Assembly (NCBI GenBank): GCA_037349315.1
Contig: JBAIAC010000051.1
Span: 25,518,001-25,582,000, forward strand
Length of the DNA stretch: 64,000 nt
From: Chelydra serpentina
Lineage: Eukaryota > Chordata > Testudines > Chelydridae
Direction: 5' to 3'
Shown: one piece after another, positions 10,401-22,179 of the stretch
Position numbering within the stretch: position 1 is the first letter of the stretch
Layout: each line of letters opens with the position of its first letter
Notes under the pieces: model-generated
The model's input: the letters and a program-made list of their open reading frames with translations, nothing else
What the model was told of the DNA's origin: nothing
Database searches by the model: none
Position numbers and translations under genes: made by a program

Positions 10401-13022
10401 TGAAATGAGGTTATGTGCTAGAGCTGAACCTCAGTGACATGGCTTTTGTATGGTAAATTCATTGATTTCACTGGATTTACACCAGGATAGCTGAGAATCC
10501 GCCCTTCCATGAACCGAATAAATGAATTTCACATTTGTTCAACTTCATGGCCCTGTTATTTTCACCTGTGTGCCTTATTTTGGCTCTCTGTCCTACATCT
10601 GGATTCTGGCAAGGAATAAACTATGGGACAGCTAGAAATCTGGGCTCTGTCTCTATGCCATAGGATAAAGTTTTAGACAAGTTCACAACATTAAAACAGC
10701 AACAGGAGAAAGTCTCTGCTGTTTTTGCAGGACTGACTTCAACATAAACAGCATTGCAAAAATATTAATAGAAAACTCCACTCGGGCTTGCAAATGCATC
10801 CATTCCCTTCCCCAGCTTGCTCTCTATATTGCATGGATTAAGGTTTGTGTCTTGCTGTAAGAAACTGTCTCCTTCTGATATGAATGCTGCTGGAGCCCTT
10901 CTAAAGTGGTTAGTGTATCGCAGCTGATAGGAAGAATCAATAGACCAGTGCATCAGTTAGCAAAGGGTTGACAAGCTATCTGGCACCTGGATGGTGTGGC
11001 GGGTATTAGTTTACTGACTGCTACTGCTCAAGTTGGTTATTCGCTGTTATCTCCTTGCTGATGTCAGACATACCTCTCGGGAAAATCTGACCTGAGAAGT
11101 TTTACAAAATGCACTTTAATCAGACAGACCGTGTCAATTTCAAGCTTTGGTGTAGTTCACTGAAAAAAACTAGAGCTTGGAAGAAAAGAGCTTTGGCTTG
11201 TGGAAATAAAAATCACCACTTCTGCCTTGAAGAGCAAACCAGAACATCAAGTGGAACTGAAATCAAAGGTACACATGAGCATATGCACTGCTCTCCCATT
11301 CATGAGCTTCAGAAAGAAAACACACTGCCCGATTCCCAACTGACAGCCCACTGCTCTGCCAGGGTGTATGAAGCATGATAGATCTCAGTCCTTCAAAACT
11401 GAATGTCCTTTGGCCAGGAAGGAGGGTCTTTCCTCATCCCGAAACCTTGATATGCCCTTTGAGGCTCTTCGTAGGAAAAAGCCAGCAGGATATACTGATG
11501 GCCGGGTTTTCAGAAATAAGTGCACAAGAGTAGGCATGTGTTTCAGCATGCACCTGGGTCAGGCATGCAAATCTCCCGATGCGTGTGTGCATGTGCACGT
11601 GCATCGCTGCAGCACGTATAGGTGTATATTTGTTATGACATGAGCAGCGTAATGGGCATGCCACTATGATCAGTCGGAACAGTTACATTCAGTGTCTCAT
11701 TATATTTCTGTAATTACAGACACGTGGAATGATTTGGCTCAGTAGAGAAAGATGACTACTCCTATTGCCAGGTGAGCTATAGAGGAGCCTATGATTGACA
11801 ATCTTTGATTGTGCGACCTGTAAATGGTTGTATGTAAGCCTGAACTTTTTACAGCCTTTGCATGAATACTACACGTGAAAAATCAAGTAATTACAGGCAA
11901 AAGTATTGTGATTGGTTCCGACAGTTTGTTTTGTTGTCTCAGAGTTACAGGTACAAATATCATAGGTGTGATTTGTTCCTGCTAAAAGGGAGGCTGGTCT
12001 GCAACCTGGGCTGTTCACTGGGTATAACATCAGGCTGACCCTCAGTGACTAGCAACTAATATCACTGGCTCCTCTCGCATTCCCGTTGAATCCAATGGCA
12101 CAACTCCACTCAGTTTTAAAGGAAGCAGGATCAGTCCTTTATTTGATTTAATCACACAAATAGGAAACTGCGACTGATGTATGACATTGCTGTATCACTA
12201 ACAATGGAATAAGAAATAAAATTACAAAAACGATTGCAGAAAAAAACAGAAGTAGGAGGATGATTACGAAGGGCTTGCTCCAACTCCCACTGAAGTCAAT
12301 AGAAATTCTCCAAATGGGCTGGCATCAGGCCTTAACGCAAACAGAGAATGACTATTGGCTATATATGCCAAAGCTAAAAAGCAGTTAGAACAAGAGAGCT
12401 CTTGCCTATGAAACAGAAAAGAGCTATCATGTCTCCCTCCTGCCTGCACCAAGTGTATGGGGCAGACCTCCTCTGCATGCTATTCCTTTATCTGCACCGC
12501 TTTACTCCCCAAGCCTGATATTTGGTTCCATCTGAGTGTCACTGTCAGCCCTGGTCTCATATTGATCAGAGAAGAAAACCAATTCCCCCAGCTTTGCAAT
12601 CATTGGGGTGTAAAGGCCAGCTTATTTGTCTTGGCAGGGAGGTGTAATGGAATGGCTATCACCGATGCACTGAGTCAGCACTGAAGTGGGAATAGTCTCC
12701 CTTATTCTTTAGGCTTGACATTAGAAAAGCAATGCCCACACAAAAGCTCTGAGTGCCCTAGCAATAATTAGACAGGCAGTAACCATCTGGCAGCATTACT
12801 CCTGATATACAAACAAGGTAACTCTGCCAGCAAGCAGCCTTAAATAATCAAATGGAGATAACAGCATTTCTCAGCCAGCAGATAACGAAAGACAGAAGGG
12901 CTCCCAAGATACCTTTCACCCCCAGATCATATCCAGAAACATATCCCCATCCTTCACCCAAACCCAAACAACAAGACAGGCCATTAGATCCAGTTGGGTC
13001 TGAATGTCAAGGTGTGCAATCA
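10401..13022. other. Unique non-coding sequence
   Basis: No gene or complete repeat recognised over about 2.6 kb. Near 10465-10510 ('ggatttacaccaggatagct') and 12260-12330 ('cactgaagtcaatagaaatt') there are scraps of old dispersed repeats. Open frames at 11109-11378 and 11368-11643 show no domain and no codon-like pattern. Confidence 0.4.
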
Positions 13023-13157
13023 ACACCGCAGGTGGTGGGGGGTGGGGGCTGAGCGCCCACGGGCGGGGGAGCTGGCTGGGGGGGTGGCATTACGGGGGGG
13101 CAGGGCTGGTGCAAGGAAGTTTCGTCTAGGGAGTGAAACTTCCTTGCACTGGCCCTG
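13023..13157. repeat. GC-rich repeat ending in a 23-bp hairpin
   Basis: G-rich sequence from 13023 leads into an inverted repeat: arm 13101-13123 (cagggctggtgcaaggaagt plus ttc), loop 13124-13134, arm 13135-13157. In RNA all 23 positions could pair, with two G-U wobbles. A second copy of the left arm, also preceded by G-rich sequence, lies at 14367-14390. This is probably a degenerate member of a turtle repeat whose consensus carries 'gcaaggaagtttcg'. Confidence 0.7.
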
Positions 13158-13169
13158 ATTTTATTTATA

Positions 13170-13195
13170 TGCGAGCGTGAGTGAGTGAGTGAGTT
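13170..13195 (+). repeat. (GTGA)n microsatellite
   Basis: Short tandem tetranucleotide run, 'gagcgtgagtgagtgagtga' followed by one more unit. No functional inference. Confidence 0.85.
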
Positions 13196-13834
13196 CCCCT
13201 GTAACCTCCTGACAAAAACATCTTATTATACTTCATCTCATCACTACCCTTTCTGAAACAAGTGCTTCCCTTTAGAACAATATCCTCTTTCTTTACCCCT
13301 GGATCCTCTAGGGACTACAGGCTTTGTAGGAGATGAATTTATTAATTCCAAGATAAGCCAAGAAAAAACACATAACATAAAACCAAAACTGATAGTGTAA
13401 ACGGTTTATCAGATCTGTGTTCTTTCGGCATGGCTGAATGCAGAGCTTTTCCCTAAATCAACTCTCTTCCTGAGGACTATTTCTAAGTTTAATAGAGTAA
13501 GTCTCATCCTGCACTGAGCAGAACTCACTGTGCAATCTGAAATAATGGTGTAGAGGCCATGCAAACAAATTAACCTTCTGAGAACTACAGTTCGAGGGAT
13601 TCCCAAGTTATTGTCATGATAAAACTTAATTCTAACTATGGTAATCATCCATTGCATTGGGTCAAATGTAGAGGTGAATCCAAGCTTCTGTGACTTACAT
13701 CTTCTTCTGATCCCATTAATGTGAAGGGTACACCAACATAGCCACCTTTAGATTTACACCCACTGATGAACATGTAACACATACCCTCACCAATCATCAC
13801 TAAAAAAACCCACTTTAATTCTAAGTGAGAGTAT

Positions 13835-13937
13835 CCACACAAGGCTTAATGCAGTTTAACTACTCCACTTTAAATTCACACCTGTAGTTAATTCGGATTA
13901 ACTTTACGGAGTGTCCCCATGTAGACAAGCCCTAAAT
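13835..13937. mobile_element. Short MITE, 'tagacaagccct' terminus
   Basis: The right end 'atgtagacaagccct' and the left 'gagtatccacacaagg' form short inverted ends of a compact non-autonomous element. The same 'tagacaagccc' terminus ends the MITE at 21507-21788. Resembles the Chompy-like Harbinger MITEs described from archosaurs and turtles; the assignment is inferred. Confidence 0.5.
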
Positions 13938-14239
13938 GAGTGTACCGGAGTCTAACCGAGTCAAAGCTGGCGTAAACTACATGTTAAAGGACTAGAAGAC
14001 AGAAGAATAGCAGTGAAAGCAAACAACAGGCTTATGTGAGAAAGTGCAAGTTAAATAGCCCCTTCCTAGTTAACTTTCACCTTCTTCTTGTTCTGCAGTG
14101 TGCAAATGACACCATCTTAGACCCTTTTATACATCTGTAGCATGGTGTATGTAGGTCTAAGGGAGTCAAAGGCCTGATCCAAACTGAAGTCAACAGAAAG
14201 AGCCCAGCAGACTAGGGCTCAGGCCTTAGGTGACTCTAA

Positions 14240-14585
14240 GGACGGGTCTACACTAGAAAGTTAGGTCAACCTAGTTACATCTCCCGCTCGGGGTGGGGGG
14301 GGGTAGCTGCCACAGGGGGTGGTGGAGCTGACTGCCACGGGGGACGGTGTTAGCTGGGGTGGGGCGCAGGGCTGGTGCAAGGAAGTTTCGCCCTGCCCTT
14401 GAGAAATGTAGTTAAGCTGACCTAAGCCCCAGTGTAGACAGTGCTAGGTCAATGGAAGAATTCTTTCACTCTAGTTACTGTCTCTCAGAGAAGTGGATTT
14501 ACTACAGCGATGGAAGAACACCTTCCATTGTTGCAGTAAATGTCTACACTACAGCGCTAGTGTTTCTAATGCAGCTATACCCTTA
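14240..14585. mobile_element. Composite MITE with inserted GC-rich repeat
   Basis: Starts 'ggacgggtctacactaga' and contains 'gtgtagacagtgctaggtca' and later 'aatgtctacactacagcgct', i.e. TCTACACT-type MITE sequence. From about 14285 to 14390 it is interrupted by the same G-rich unit plus 'cagggctggtgcaaggaagt' arm found at 13023-13123. It reads as a MITE invaded by or fused with that repeat. Confidence 0.5.
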
Positions 14586-15375
14586 GCCAGTCTAACGTGC
14601 ACCTCACACATCACCTCCAAACTGAGTCCCACGCCTCTGTCTTTATAGTGAACAAATGGGTCTTTTTAAAGCCATGAAGGAGACGCAGACCTAGCACAGC
14701 TGTGGTGCTATCCCACATGCTTGCACATCACAATTTAGGCGCCACATTGCCACTACGTAGGCTGAGCCCTGACCTCTCCTCTATTCTAGTTCTGCATCCA
14801 CCCCTCTTCTGTGATCATCAAGTCACAGGTTCCTTACAAACTACAGAGCACTGATGTCCCTCTTCCCCTTAGTGAAGAGAAGACAACTTAGGACCTCACC
14901 AGATCCTTTGCCTCCTGAGTGCAGGACAAGGTAGAAAGAAACCAAATCTCCCTGGAGCCTATAAGATAGGGGTGCATGGAAGGGGGAATGTTCCCTTTGT
15001 AGCATTATTCCCCATGCTCCTGATCACTGTCAGATCCAACAGGGACGCAGTCTCTGCAGCATGGCACTGAGACAAAGGCAGCACCACTGCTCCCTAAACC
15101 TGCAGGACTTTGGTGGGTAAGTTAAACTTGTTAGCAGTGAAGTGCATTAAACTGGGGGGTGGTCTTTCATTGTCAAATACACTGCAAGGCACAAGCCTGC
15201 ACTAGCTGGGCCTGGAGAGCTGTGAAGGTCTTCCACATCATTGCTTCCACACAGGTCTGTCCCCCTTTGTTATTCTCTTTTTGTGCTTGTGGAGTTTACT
15301 AGAGACTGTAAAGTGCCAAGGAGTTCTGGGAAACCAGACAGCTGAGTGAGGTCCCCTTATTCAGACTGTATAAAT

Positions 15376-16185
15376 CAGGGGTGGGCAAACTTTTTGGCCT
15401 GAGGGCCACATCTGAGTGGGAAAATTGCATGCAGGGCTGGGGTAGGGGGTTGGGGTGCAGGCGGGAGTGCGGGGCATGGGAGGGGGTGTGGCAAGTAGGA
15501 AGGGGCTCAGGGCAAGGGGCTGGGGCAGAGGAGGGGTGCGGGGTGTAGGAGGGGGCTCGGGGCAGGGGGTTGGGGTGCAGCAGGGGGCTCAGGGCAGGGG
15601 GCTGGGGTGCAGAAGGGGTGCAGGGTGTGGCAGGGAGCTCAGAGCAGGGGGTTAAGGTACAAGGGGTTGAGGTGCAGGAGGGGGCTCAGGGCAGGAGGAT
15701 GAGGTGCAGGGGGTTGAGGTGCAGGAGGGGTGCAGGGTGTGGCAGGGGGCTCAGGGCAGGAGGCTGAGGTGCAGGGGGTTGAGGTGCAGGAGGGGTTCGG
15801 GCTCCAGCCTGGCGCTGCTTACCTGGAGCGACTCTGGCACGCACCAGGGCCAGGGCAGGCTCTGTGCGGCCCGCCCTGTCCCCGGCCCCGCGCCACTCCT
15901 AGAAGTGGCCGGCACCACATCCCTGTGGCCCCTGGAGAAGGGGGGGGGGGAGCAGAGGGTTCCCTGCGCTGACTTTGCCTGTGGGTACCTCCTTCAAAGT
16001 TCCAATTGGCCGTGGTTCCCCTTTCCTAGCCAATGGGAGCTTCGGGGGAGGTACCGACAGGCAAGAACAGCACATGGAGCCCTTTGTCCCCACCCCTCCC
16101 CTAGGCGCTGCAGGGATGTGGTGCCAACCACTTCCCGGAGCGGCGTGGGGCCCACGGCGCCACAGAGGTGGCAATCCCACCCCTA
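15376..16185. mobile_element. hAT element with internal G-rich minisatellite
   Basis: An 810-bp element starting caggggtgggcaaacttttt, with right end ...cccaccccta, flanked by a perfect 8-bp duplication gtataaat at 15368-15375 and 16186-16193. From about 15430 to 15790 lies a variable-number array of units built on 'ggggctcagggcagggggct' and 'ggggtgcaggaggggtg'. The right part has the CCAATGGGAG-type phrases common in turtle hATs. Open frames through it (15455-15767, 15704-16186 and others) are repeat artefacts rich in Gly/Arg. Confidence 0.9.
15430..15790 (+). repeat. G-rich minisatellite inside hAT
   Basis: Irregular tandem array of roughly 20-60-bp units alternating 'ggctcagggcagggggct', 'ggggtgcaggaggggtgc' and 'agggtgtggcag'. 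Its strong strand asymmetry (G on plus) suggests slippage-driven expansion and possible G-quadruplex formation; the structure is inferred from the many GGG runs. Confidence 0.8.
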
Positions 16186-16379
16186 GTATAAATGAACAAA
16201 AGATTTCTGCATCCATCAGGTTCACAGCTGTCTCTGCCAGTAGGAGGAGAAGCCACACACTTAAAGGGATAAAGGATCTGCTCTAGCCTCAACTGACCAC
16301 CAGCCTCTGGAGAGTGAAAGTTTCAGCCTCTTGGGATGGGAAGAACCCAGCAGCCACCTTGCACCATCTCCCCTTGCTA

Positions 16380-16640
16380 AGCACCATGTTTACAAAGAAC
16401 TTGAAATATCTAAGTTGTTCCTCACAACAGTTCTGTGAGGTAGGCAATTGTATGTGTTATCATCTCCACCTGACTGGTAGCGAGACTGAAGCAGGGAGAT
16501 TATTCAAAATACCACCTAGTTCTTATGTAGAAATTTTCATCAGTAGATCTCAAAGCACTTTAAAAAGGAGGTCTGTTTAAGGGATTTGCAAAAGGCTACA
16601 CAGCGAATCAGTGCCAGAGCCAAGCTTAGAACACCTCTAT
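16380..16640 (+). mobile_element. MIR/L2-type relic
   Basis: Phrases 'cctcacaacagttctgtgag' followed by 'gtaggcaattgtatgtgtta' match the 'ctcacaacaaccctgtgaggtaggta' segment of old MIR/L2-class repeats. Diverged and incomplete. Confidence 0.5.
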
Positions 16641-16999
16641 GACAATGCAAAGTGGTGGTAAGGCAGCCTCAGGTTTAACCTGTAGGGGACATTCCCTGGC
16701 AGGCCCAGAGCCAACTATGCTGAATCTGCCCCTTCTCCCCAGAGGAGCAGGAGGGGGCGAGAGGAGACATGGCCAGAGCTTTCCTATGCCTTAGCTATTG
16801 TCTGAAGCATAGGAGCCCTGGCAATTAAAGTGCAAGTTGCTAACCTGCATCAGCACCCAAACCAATATTGCACCCACAGTAGTTGTAGGAACATCCTTTT
16901 GCAAATGCAAGCCATCATCAGACCAAATGCAAGTATCTGCGTGTGCAGATGGATTGCCACACAATTTGCAGGCACACTTTAAACAATGAAGAAATCATA

Positions 17000-17178
17000 A
17001 TAATGAATACCACTTTGCACTTTGATAACTTCTTCAGGGGATCTCCAAAAGCTTCACAAACATCAATGCATTTACCTTAAATAGCCCTCCTTTGAGATAG
17101 GTCTTCTTATCCCCATTGTACAGATGAGTAATTGGAGGCCCAGAGTTGCTGCAATTTACCCGAGGTGAATAGAACTGT
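17000..17178 (+). mobile_element. MIR/L2-type relic
   Basis: Contains 'gcacttt', 'tcttatccccattgtacaga' and 'gatgagtaattggaggccca', equivalent to the 'ccccattttacagatgaggaaactgaggc' core of MIR/L2 repeats. It abuts the CR1 copy that follows. Confidence 0.55.
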
Positions 17179-17180
17179 TA

Positions 17181-17630
17181 TCATAGAATCATAGAATCTC
17201 AGGGTTGGAAGGGACCTTAGGAGGTCATCTAGTCCAACCCCCTGCTCAAAGCAGGACCAACCCCAACTAAATCATCCCAGCCAGGGCTTTGTCAAGCCTG
17301 ACCTTAAAAACCTCTAAGGAAGGAGATTCCACCACCTCCCTAGGTAACCCATTCCAGTGCTTCATCACCCTACTAGTGAAAACGTTTTTCCTAATATCCA
17401 ACCTAAACCTCCCCCTCTGCAACTTGAGACCATTACTCCTTGTTCTGTCATCTTCTACCACTGAGAACAGTCTAGATCCATCCTCTTTGGAACCCCCTTT
17501 CAGGTAGTTGAAAGCAGCTATCAAATCCCCCCTCATTCTCTTCTGCAGGCTAAACAATCCCAGTTCCCTCAGCCTCTCCTCATAAGTCATGTGCTCCAGC
17601 CCCCTAATCATTTTTGTTGCCCTCCGCTAT
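17181..17630 (-). mobile_element. CR1 LINE 3' end
   Basis: The plus strand opens with the reverse-complemented CR1 tail 'tcatagaatcatagaatctc' and 'ggttggaagggacctta'. On the minus strand, an open frame at 17611-17267 encodes the conserved CR1 ORF2 C-terminus ([67 protein letters not shown] ending). The frame is open for 114 codons, so this copy is fairly young. It is 5'-truncated; the RT domain is absent. Confidence 0.9.
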
Positions 17631-18242
17631 TGCCTCTACACTCATTCCTGTGTCATAACTGTGAGCTCATCCTTCCTTCCTGTGTAATAAGTCAGCACTT
17701 ATTATTTGTGTGAAAACACCCCAGATGTGCTAGTAGACATCCTCCACACACATCACAAGGCAGAGTCCCAGTCCTGACTAGCTCACAGGCTAAGGAAGCA
17801 AATGACAAATGGAGAATGGAGTTATATTGGTTAGGTATTTTAAATAAATATAGCTCTTTACATATTCATAGCATGTTAATTACTCCTCACAATGCTCCTC
17901 ATGACAGTTAAGGGTGGGGGCGATTTCAAAGGAGACTAAGGGAATTAAGCACCCAAATCTCAGCTCCTTTACACTCCTTTGAAATTCGATTATCCCGTTT
18001 TTGCAGCTGGGAGGCAATGGGAGCGTTCCAAAGCCACTGGGAACAGAACTCAGAAGTTCCTGATTGTCCGTCTCAGGTTCCTCCTTCTGGACAGAGCTGC
18101 CTCAGACCTCTGTTGAATATTTCTGTGTACAGCTACTACCTGAAGGGTTTTGCCTTTCCTGCCCATGCAAAGGGAGAGTTCTCTTTTGGGAAGACATGGC
18201 AAATAGGAGGGGCTGCACCAAACTCCCTCTCACTTGTGACTA
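17631..18242. other. Unique non-coding sequence
   Basis: No gene, RNA or repeat signature recognised. Confidence 0.4.
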
Positions 18243-18510
18243 AGGGCAGGTCTACACATGAAAAGCTGCAGCTGCACCACTGTAGCGCTTTCGTGAAGAT
18301 GCTACTATACCCCTGGGAAAGCTTCTCCAGTCAGTGGAGTTAATGTACCACCATGAGAGGCAGTAGCTACGTTGACAAGAGAAGCCCCTGTCCCCGCATC
18401 AACATAGTGCGGTCTACACCTGGGTTAGGTAGATATAACTGCATTGATCAGGGATGTGGATGTTTCACTCCCCTGAACGATGTAAGTTTGTAGTGTGGAC
18501 CTGGCCTCAG
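18243..18510. mobile_element. MITE, 'gtctacac' terminal family
   Basis: Left end 'gggcaggtctacacatgaaa', right end 'tgtagtgtggacctggcc'. The interior 'agctgcagctgcaccactgt' and 'atcagggatgtggatgtttc' matches the copies at 4594 and 20073. Non-coding. Confidence 0.7.
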
Positions 18511-18654
18511 AATGGGCCTGAACTGGAAACCCGAAGCCAAACTGCCCTGAGCTTTGGGACAGATAAGATCTGAACTCTGCGACCAGGGCTTCGTCTCTAC
18601 TCTTGACTTAAACAGGATTTGAAGAAAGGTCAGAAGAGATGGAAAACCTGTGCA

Positions 18655-19585
18655 TAGGGTTGCCAACTTTCTAATCATACAAAACCAAACACCCTTGCCT
18701 TGCCCCATCCCTTCCCGATGCCCCGCCCCACCCCTTCTCTGAGGCCCCGCCCCCACTCCCTCCATCCCTCCTCCCTCCACTGCTCAGTCATTTTCAATGG
18801 GCTGGGGCAGGGTGTTGGGGTGCAGAAGGGAGTGCGGGCTCTGGGGTGGGGCCAAAAATGAGGAGTTCAGGAGTCAGGAGGGGGCTCCAGGCTAGGGCAG
18901 TGGGTTGGGGTGTAGGAGGGAGTGAAGGCTTTGGCTGGGGGTCTGGGCTCTGGGGTGGGGTTGGGGATGAGGGGTTTGGAGTGCAGGAGGGGGCTCCGGG
19001 CTGGAGCCGAGGGGTTCGGCATGCAGGAGCGGGCTCAGGGCTGGGGCAAGGGGTTGGGGTGTGGGAAAGGGTGCGGGGTTCGTGCTCCAGGAGGGAGTTT
19101 GGGTGCAGGAGGGGGTTTAGAGGGTTGGGGTGTGGGCTCTGGGAGGAAGTTAGGGTGTGGGAGGGGGTTACGACCTGGGGCAGGGGGTTGGGGTGCAGGC
19201 TCTAGCCAGGTAGCGCTTACCTCAGGCAGCTCCCAGTTGGCGGTGCAGTGGGGCTAAGGCAGGCTCCTGCCTGCCCTCGCTCCACGCGGTTCCCGGAAGC
19301 AGCGGCATGTCCAGCTCCCTAGGCAGAGGCGCAGCCAGGCGGCTCCATGTGCTATCCCTGTCCACAGGCGCTGCCCCAGCAGCTCCCATTGACTGTGGTT
19401 CCCCTGCACCTAGGAGCCGAATATGCTGGCTGCTTCTGGGAGCCGCGCAGAGAAAGGGAACCTGCCTTTTCCCTGCTGCCCACTGACCAGACTTTTAACA
19501 GCCCGGTCAGCACTGCTGACCAGAGCTGCCAGGGTCCCTTTTTGACCCGACATTCTGGTTGAAAACCGGATGCCTGGCAACCCTG
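18655..19585. mobile_element. hAT element, 'agggttgccaac' ends, G-rich interior
   Basis: A 931-bp element with inverted ends (tagggttgccaac / gcctggcaaccctg), flanked by a perfect 8-bp duplication cctgtgca at 18647-18654 and 19586-19593. From about 18790 to 19200 it contains an array on 'gggttggggtgcaggagggg' units, closely reminiscent of the array in the different hAT family at 15376-16185. Open frames across it (18846-19205, 18922-19257) are Gly-rich artefacts. Confidence 0.9.
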
Positions 19586-20072
19586 CCTGTGCACTATCCC
19601 GCTGTGATACCAAGACCCTTACATTGTAGCTTTCCAGCTAGAGTTTTTGCATTAAAATGCCTCCCTCTGGGAGAAGGATAGAAAAAAGAAGCAATTATTT
19701 ATACAGTCAAGTAACTTTACATGGATAAGAGTGTTTGATTAAGGAGCACTTTAGAGAAACTCCTTAAAAGCAGTTGAATGAATCCTAATATATGTTTGCA
19801 GTAATGTTTGGAGCTAGTTCAAATAAACATTTATTTGAACAACTACGTGGGATTCAAATCACGGAGCAGCGGCATTGGGTTTTTGGTCTCCCCCCCGCCG
19901 CTTTGCTTCACTTCTCCATAGGTACACTTTGTTCCAGCACCAAAAAAAGCCTGCGCCTGAACTGTACTGACTCTCTGTAGCTGTTAAAGCCACTAACGGC
20001 TTTTCTTAAATGTCACTAAAGGCTGGAAATGCTTGTGTGCTCATCCTGTCAGGAAGCAGAAACCAACTCTTA
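19586..20072. other. Unique non-coding sequence
   Basis: Nothing recognisable. Short AT-rich stretches near 19680-19800. Confidence 0.4.
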
Positions 20073-20330
20073 GGGCCGGTCTACACTTAAAAAGTGGCAC
20101 CGACACAGCTGTGCAGCTCTAGCGCTACTGTGCTAATCGGAGACCGTCTCCCGGCAGGGTAGTTAATCCCCCTCCATGAGAGGCGGTAGCTATGCTGGCA
20201 GACGAAGCTCTCCTGTTGACATAGTGCTGTCTTCACCAAGGGTTATAACTGCATCACTCAGGGCTGTGGATTTTTCACAGTCCTGAGCCACCTATTTATA
20301 CCAGTGTAAGTTTGAAGTGCAGAGCTGGCC
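20073..20330. mobile_element. MITE, 'gtctacac' terminal family
   Basis: Left 'gggccggtctacacttaaaa' and right 'tttgaagtgcagagctggcc'; candidate 3-bp flanks tta/tca. Shares 'agaggcggtagctatgctgg' and 'actgcatcactcagggctgt' with 18243-18510. Third clear copy of this family in the window. Confidence 0.65.
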
Positions 20331-20739
20331 TCAGAAACCCACTCACTTATCACACCAATCACAACTAAGCCGCCCAGCTGGAATTTCAGACACTTTCCAC
20401 ACGCCAAGCAACTCAGGAAGCTCTTCTCCAAACCATTTTAATACCAAATCTATTGATGGGGATTCTAGAGCAGAAAGGAAACAAAAGGCTACAAATTATT
20501 CATTGGGGATTATTCGCTCAGCTCCAGTTCTAGAGCATGGGTTGTAGTTAACTCATTGCTGCTCTATTCCACCAGTACTGGACACAATCCACCCAAAAAT
20601 GATGATGGGAATGACAAAGAAGCCATAGCAGAAGATTAACCAAACACACCTACAATTTAGGTTAGATTTTTTTAACAGCATCTGGTGGCCCTGACTAAAA
20701 TGCTTCCAAACACGGCCAGTTTCAAATGACTGATATAAT

Positions 20740-20985
20740 AATAATAATACCTACCTCTTATCTATCACTTTTCATCAGTGGATTACAAAGCATCAAATGA
20801 AATAAACTGTCACTATCCCCACTTTTTACAGATGGGGAAACTGAGACACAGTTGGGCAAAGTGACTTGCCCAAAGTTACCTTGCAGGCCAGTGGGAGAGC
20901 CAGAAATAGGACCCAGGTTTCCTGAATCACAGTCCAGTACTCTATCCACTAGGACACATTGCCTCTTAAAATGCTGCCAACCTCT
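20740..20985 (-). mobile_element. MIR/L2-type SINE relic
   Basis: The plus strand reads 'ataataataataatacctac', 'ccccactttttacagatggg', 'gaaactgagacacagttggg', 'cttgcccaaagttaccttgc', 'tccactaggacacattgcct': the reverse complement of a MIR-type SINE from its tail to its head. Reasonably long and diverged. Confidence 0.7.
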
Positions 20986-21506
20986 GCCAGCCATTTCAGC
21001 AGCTACTGTAATGACTGCTACTTTTGTGGTGAGCAGGAATTGAACCTCTGACCTCCACAGCTAAAACATAAGCTTTTACAGTTTGAGTTAAAGTAACAAG
21101 CCCTGTAGCTGGTAGCTACAATGGACTCAAACACACATAATGCACTATGAACAACAGATTACGCTATATGCTACCAAGTAGTGCAGAGATGGGATGCGAT
21201 CTGGGCTGGTGTCAGGAGTCCAAACGAAGAGGTCAGATGATGAGAAAAAGTTGGGCATGGTGGTTTTAGGGTTATGGACCTGTTCCCAGCAGTGTACGAC
21301 CAGGTGCTAAATCACACCCCTGGGAAGACGATCAAACAGGATGATACAATTGTGGGGCCTTAAAGTTCCACCTGTCTTCAAGGCCAAGACTCAGGGTCGT
21401 TCAATGGACTTCACCCTTCAGCGAGGGGGCATTGTGAAGCTTTTTAGATAGTACATCCAAAACCATACAGGAGTGTGAACGTAGCAGGTTGTTCTGTCCC
21501 AGGAGT

Positions 21507-21788
21507 AAGGGCTTATCTACACGGGAAGTTATTGTGTGGCATGCCAGGGTGTTTACCTACAGCACATTACCTTGCTGCATAATAATATCCCATCTGGACA
21601 TGGCTACACTGCAGTGAACATCTGCAAGTGCACTTTGACTTATTTTCCGTACCAAGTGCCAAAGCACAGTCCGCTGCAACGCAGAGAAAGACATGGTGTC
21701 CACACGGGATGTTATTGCGCAGCGAGCTGCTCCACTGTAGATTCACACCCTGGCTTGCCGTACAGTAATGTCCTGTATAGACAAGCCC
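21507..21788. mobile_element. MITE, 'gggcttatctacacgg' ends
   Basis: Left end 'agggcttatctacacgggaa' and right end 'tcctgtatagacaagccc' are inverted copies. A related inner inverted copy occurs at about 21690-21720 ('ggtgtccacacgggatgtta'). Long open frames on both strands here (21536-21808, 21824-21567) arise from the internal symmetry. Chompy-like Harbinger MITE by termini (inferred). Confidence 0.65.
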
Positions 21789-22179
21789 AAGTTTGGAAGG
21801 ACAAATAAGCCAAAAGAAATCCACCCCCAGTAGCTAGGGACATTCAGATAGCAGAAATGAGTCCTGGATTGCAAATCTGGATGCCACTTGAGAGCCATTA
21901 AACCTGCAAGTTTTGTACGTAGAAAAGTGGGCACATTGAAGAAAATTTCTGATTCAAATTCGATTTTAAGTCCTTCAGGGCAGGGTCTATATCTGTATCT
22001 GTGCATACAATGCCCCGCACAATGAGGCTCCTATTCAAACTGGGCCTCTGGACACTACCGCTTTGTAAATAATAGTTACATATTCCCAGATGACATGTTA
22101 CGGTTGGAAAGTTGCACACCCAAAATGACAGACGTGAGGCTGGTTGTGCTCCAGTGAGAAATGGAGAATTTCCTAATTT

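Noticed and set aside
13101..13157. microRNA gene
   Set aside because: The arm recurs in a G-rich repeat at 14367, so a transposon-derived hairpin is more likely; kept only as a finding.
15455..16186. Gly/Arg/Gln-rich frames up to 160 codons
   Set aside because: Translations of the G-rich minisatellite in the hAT element, not proteins.
18846..19257. Gly-rich frames of 111-119 codons
   Set aside because: Same cause, in the second G-rich hAT.
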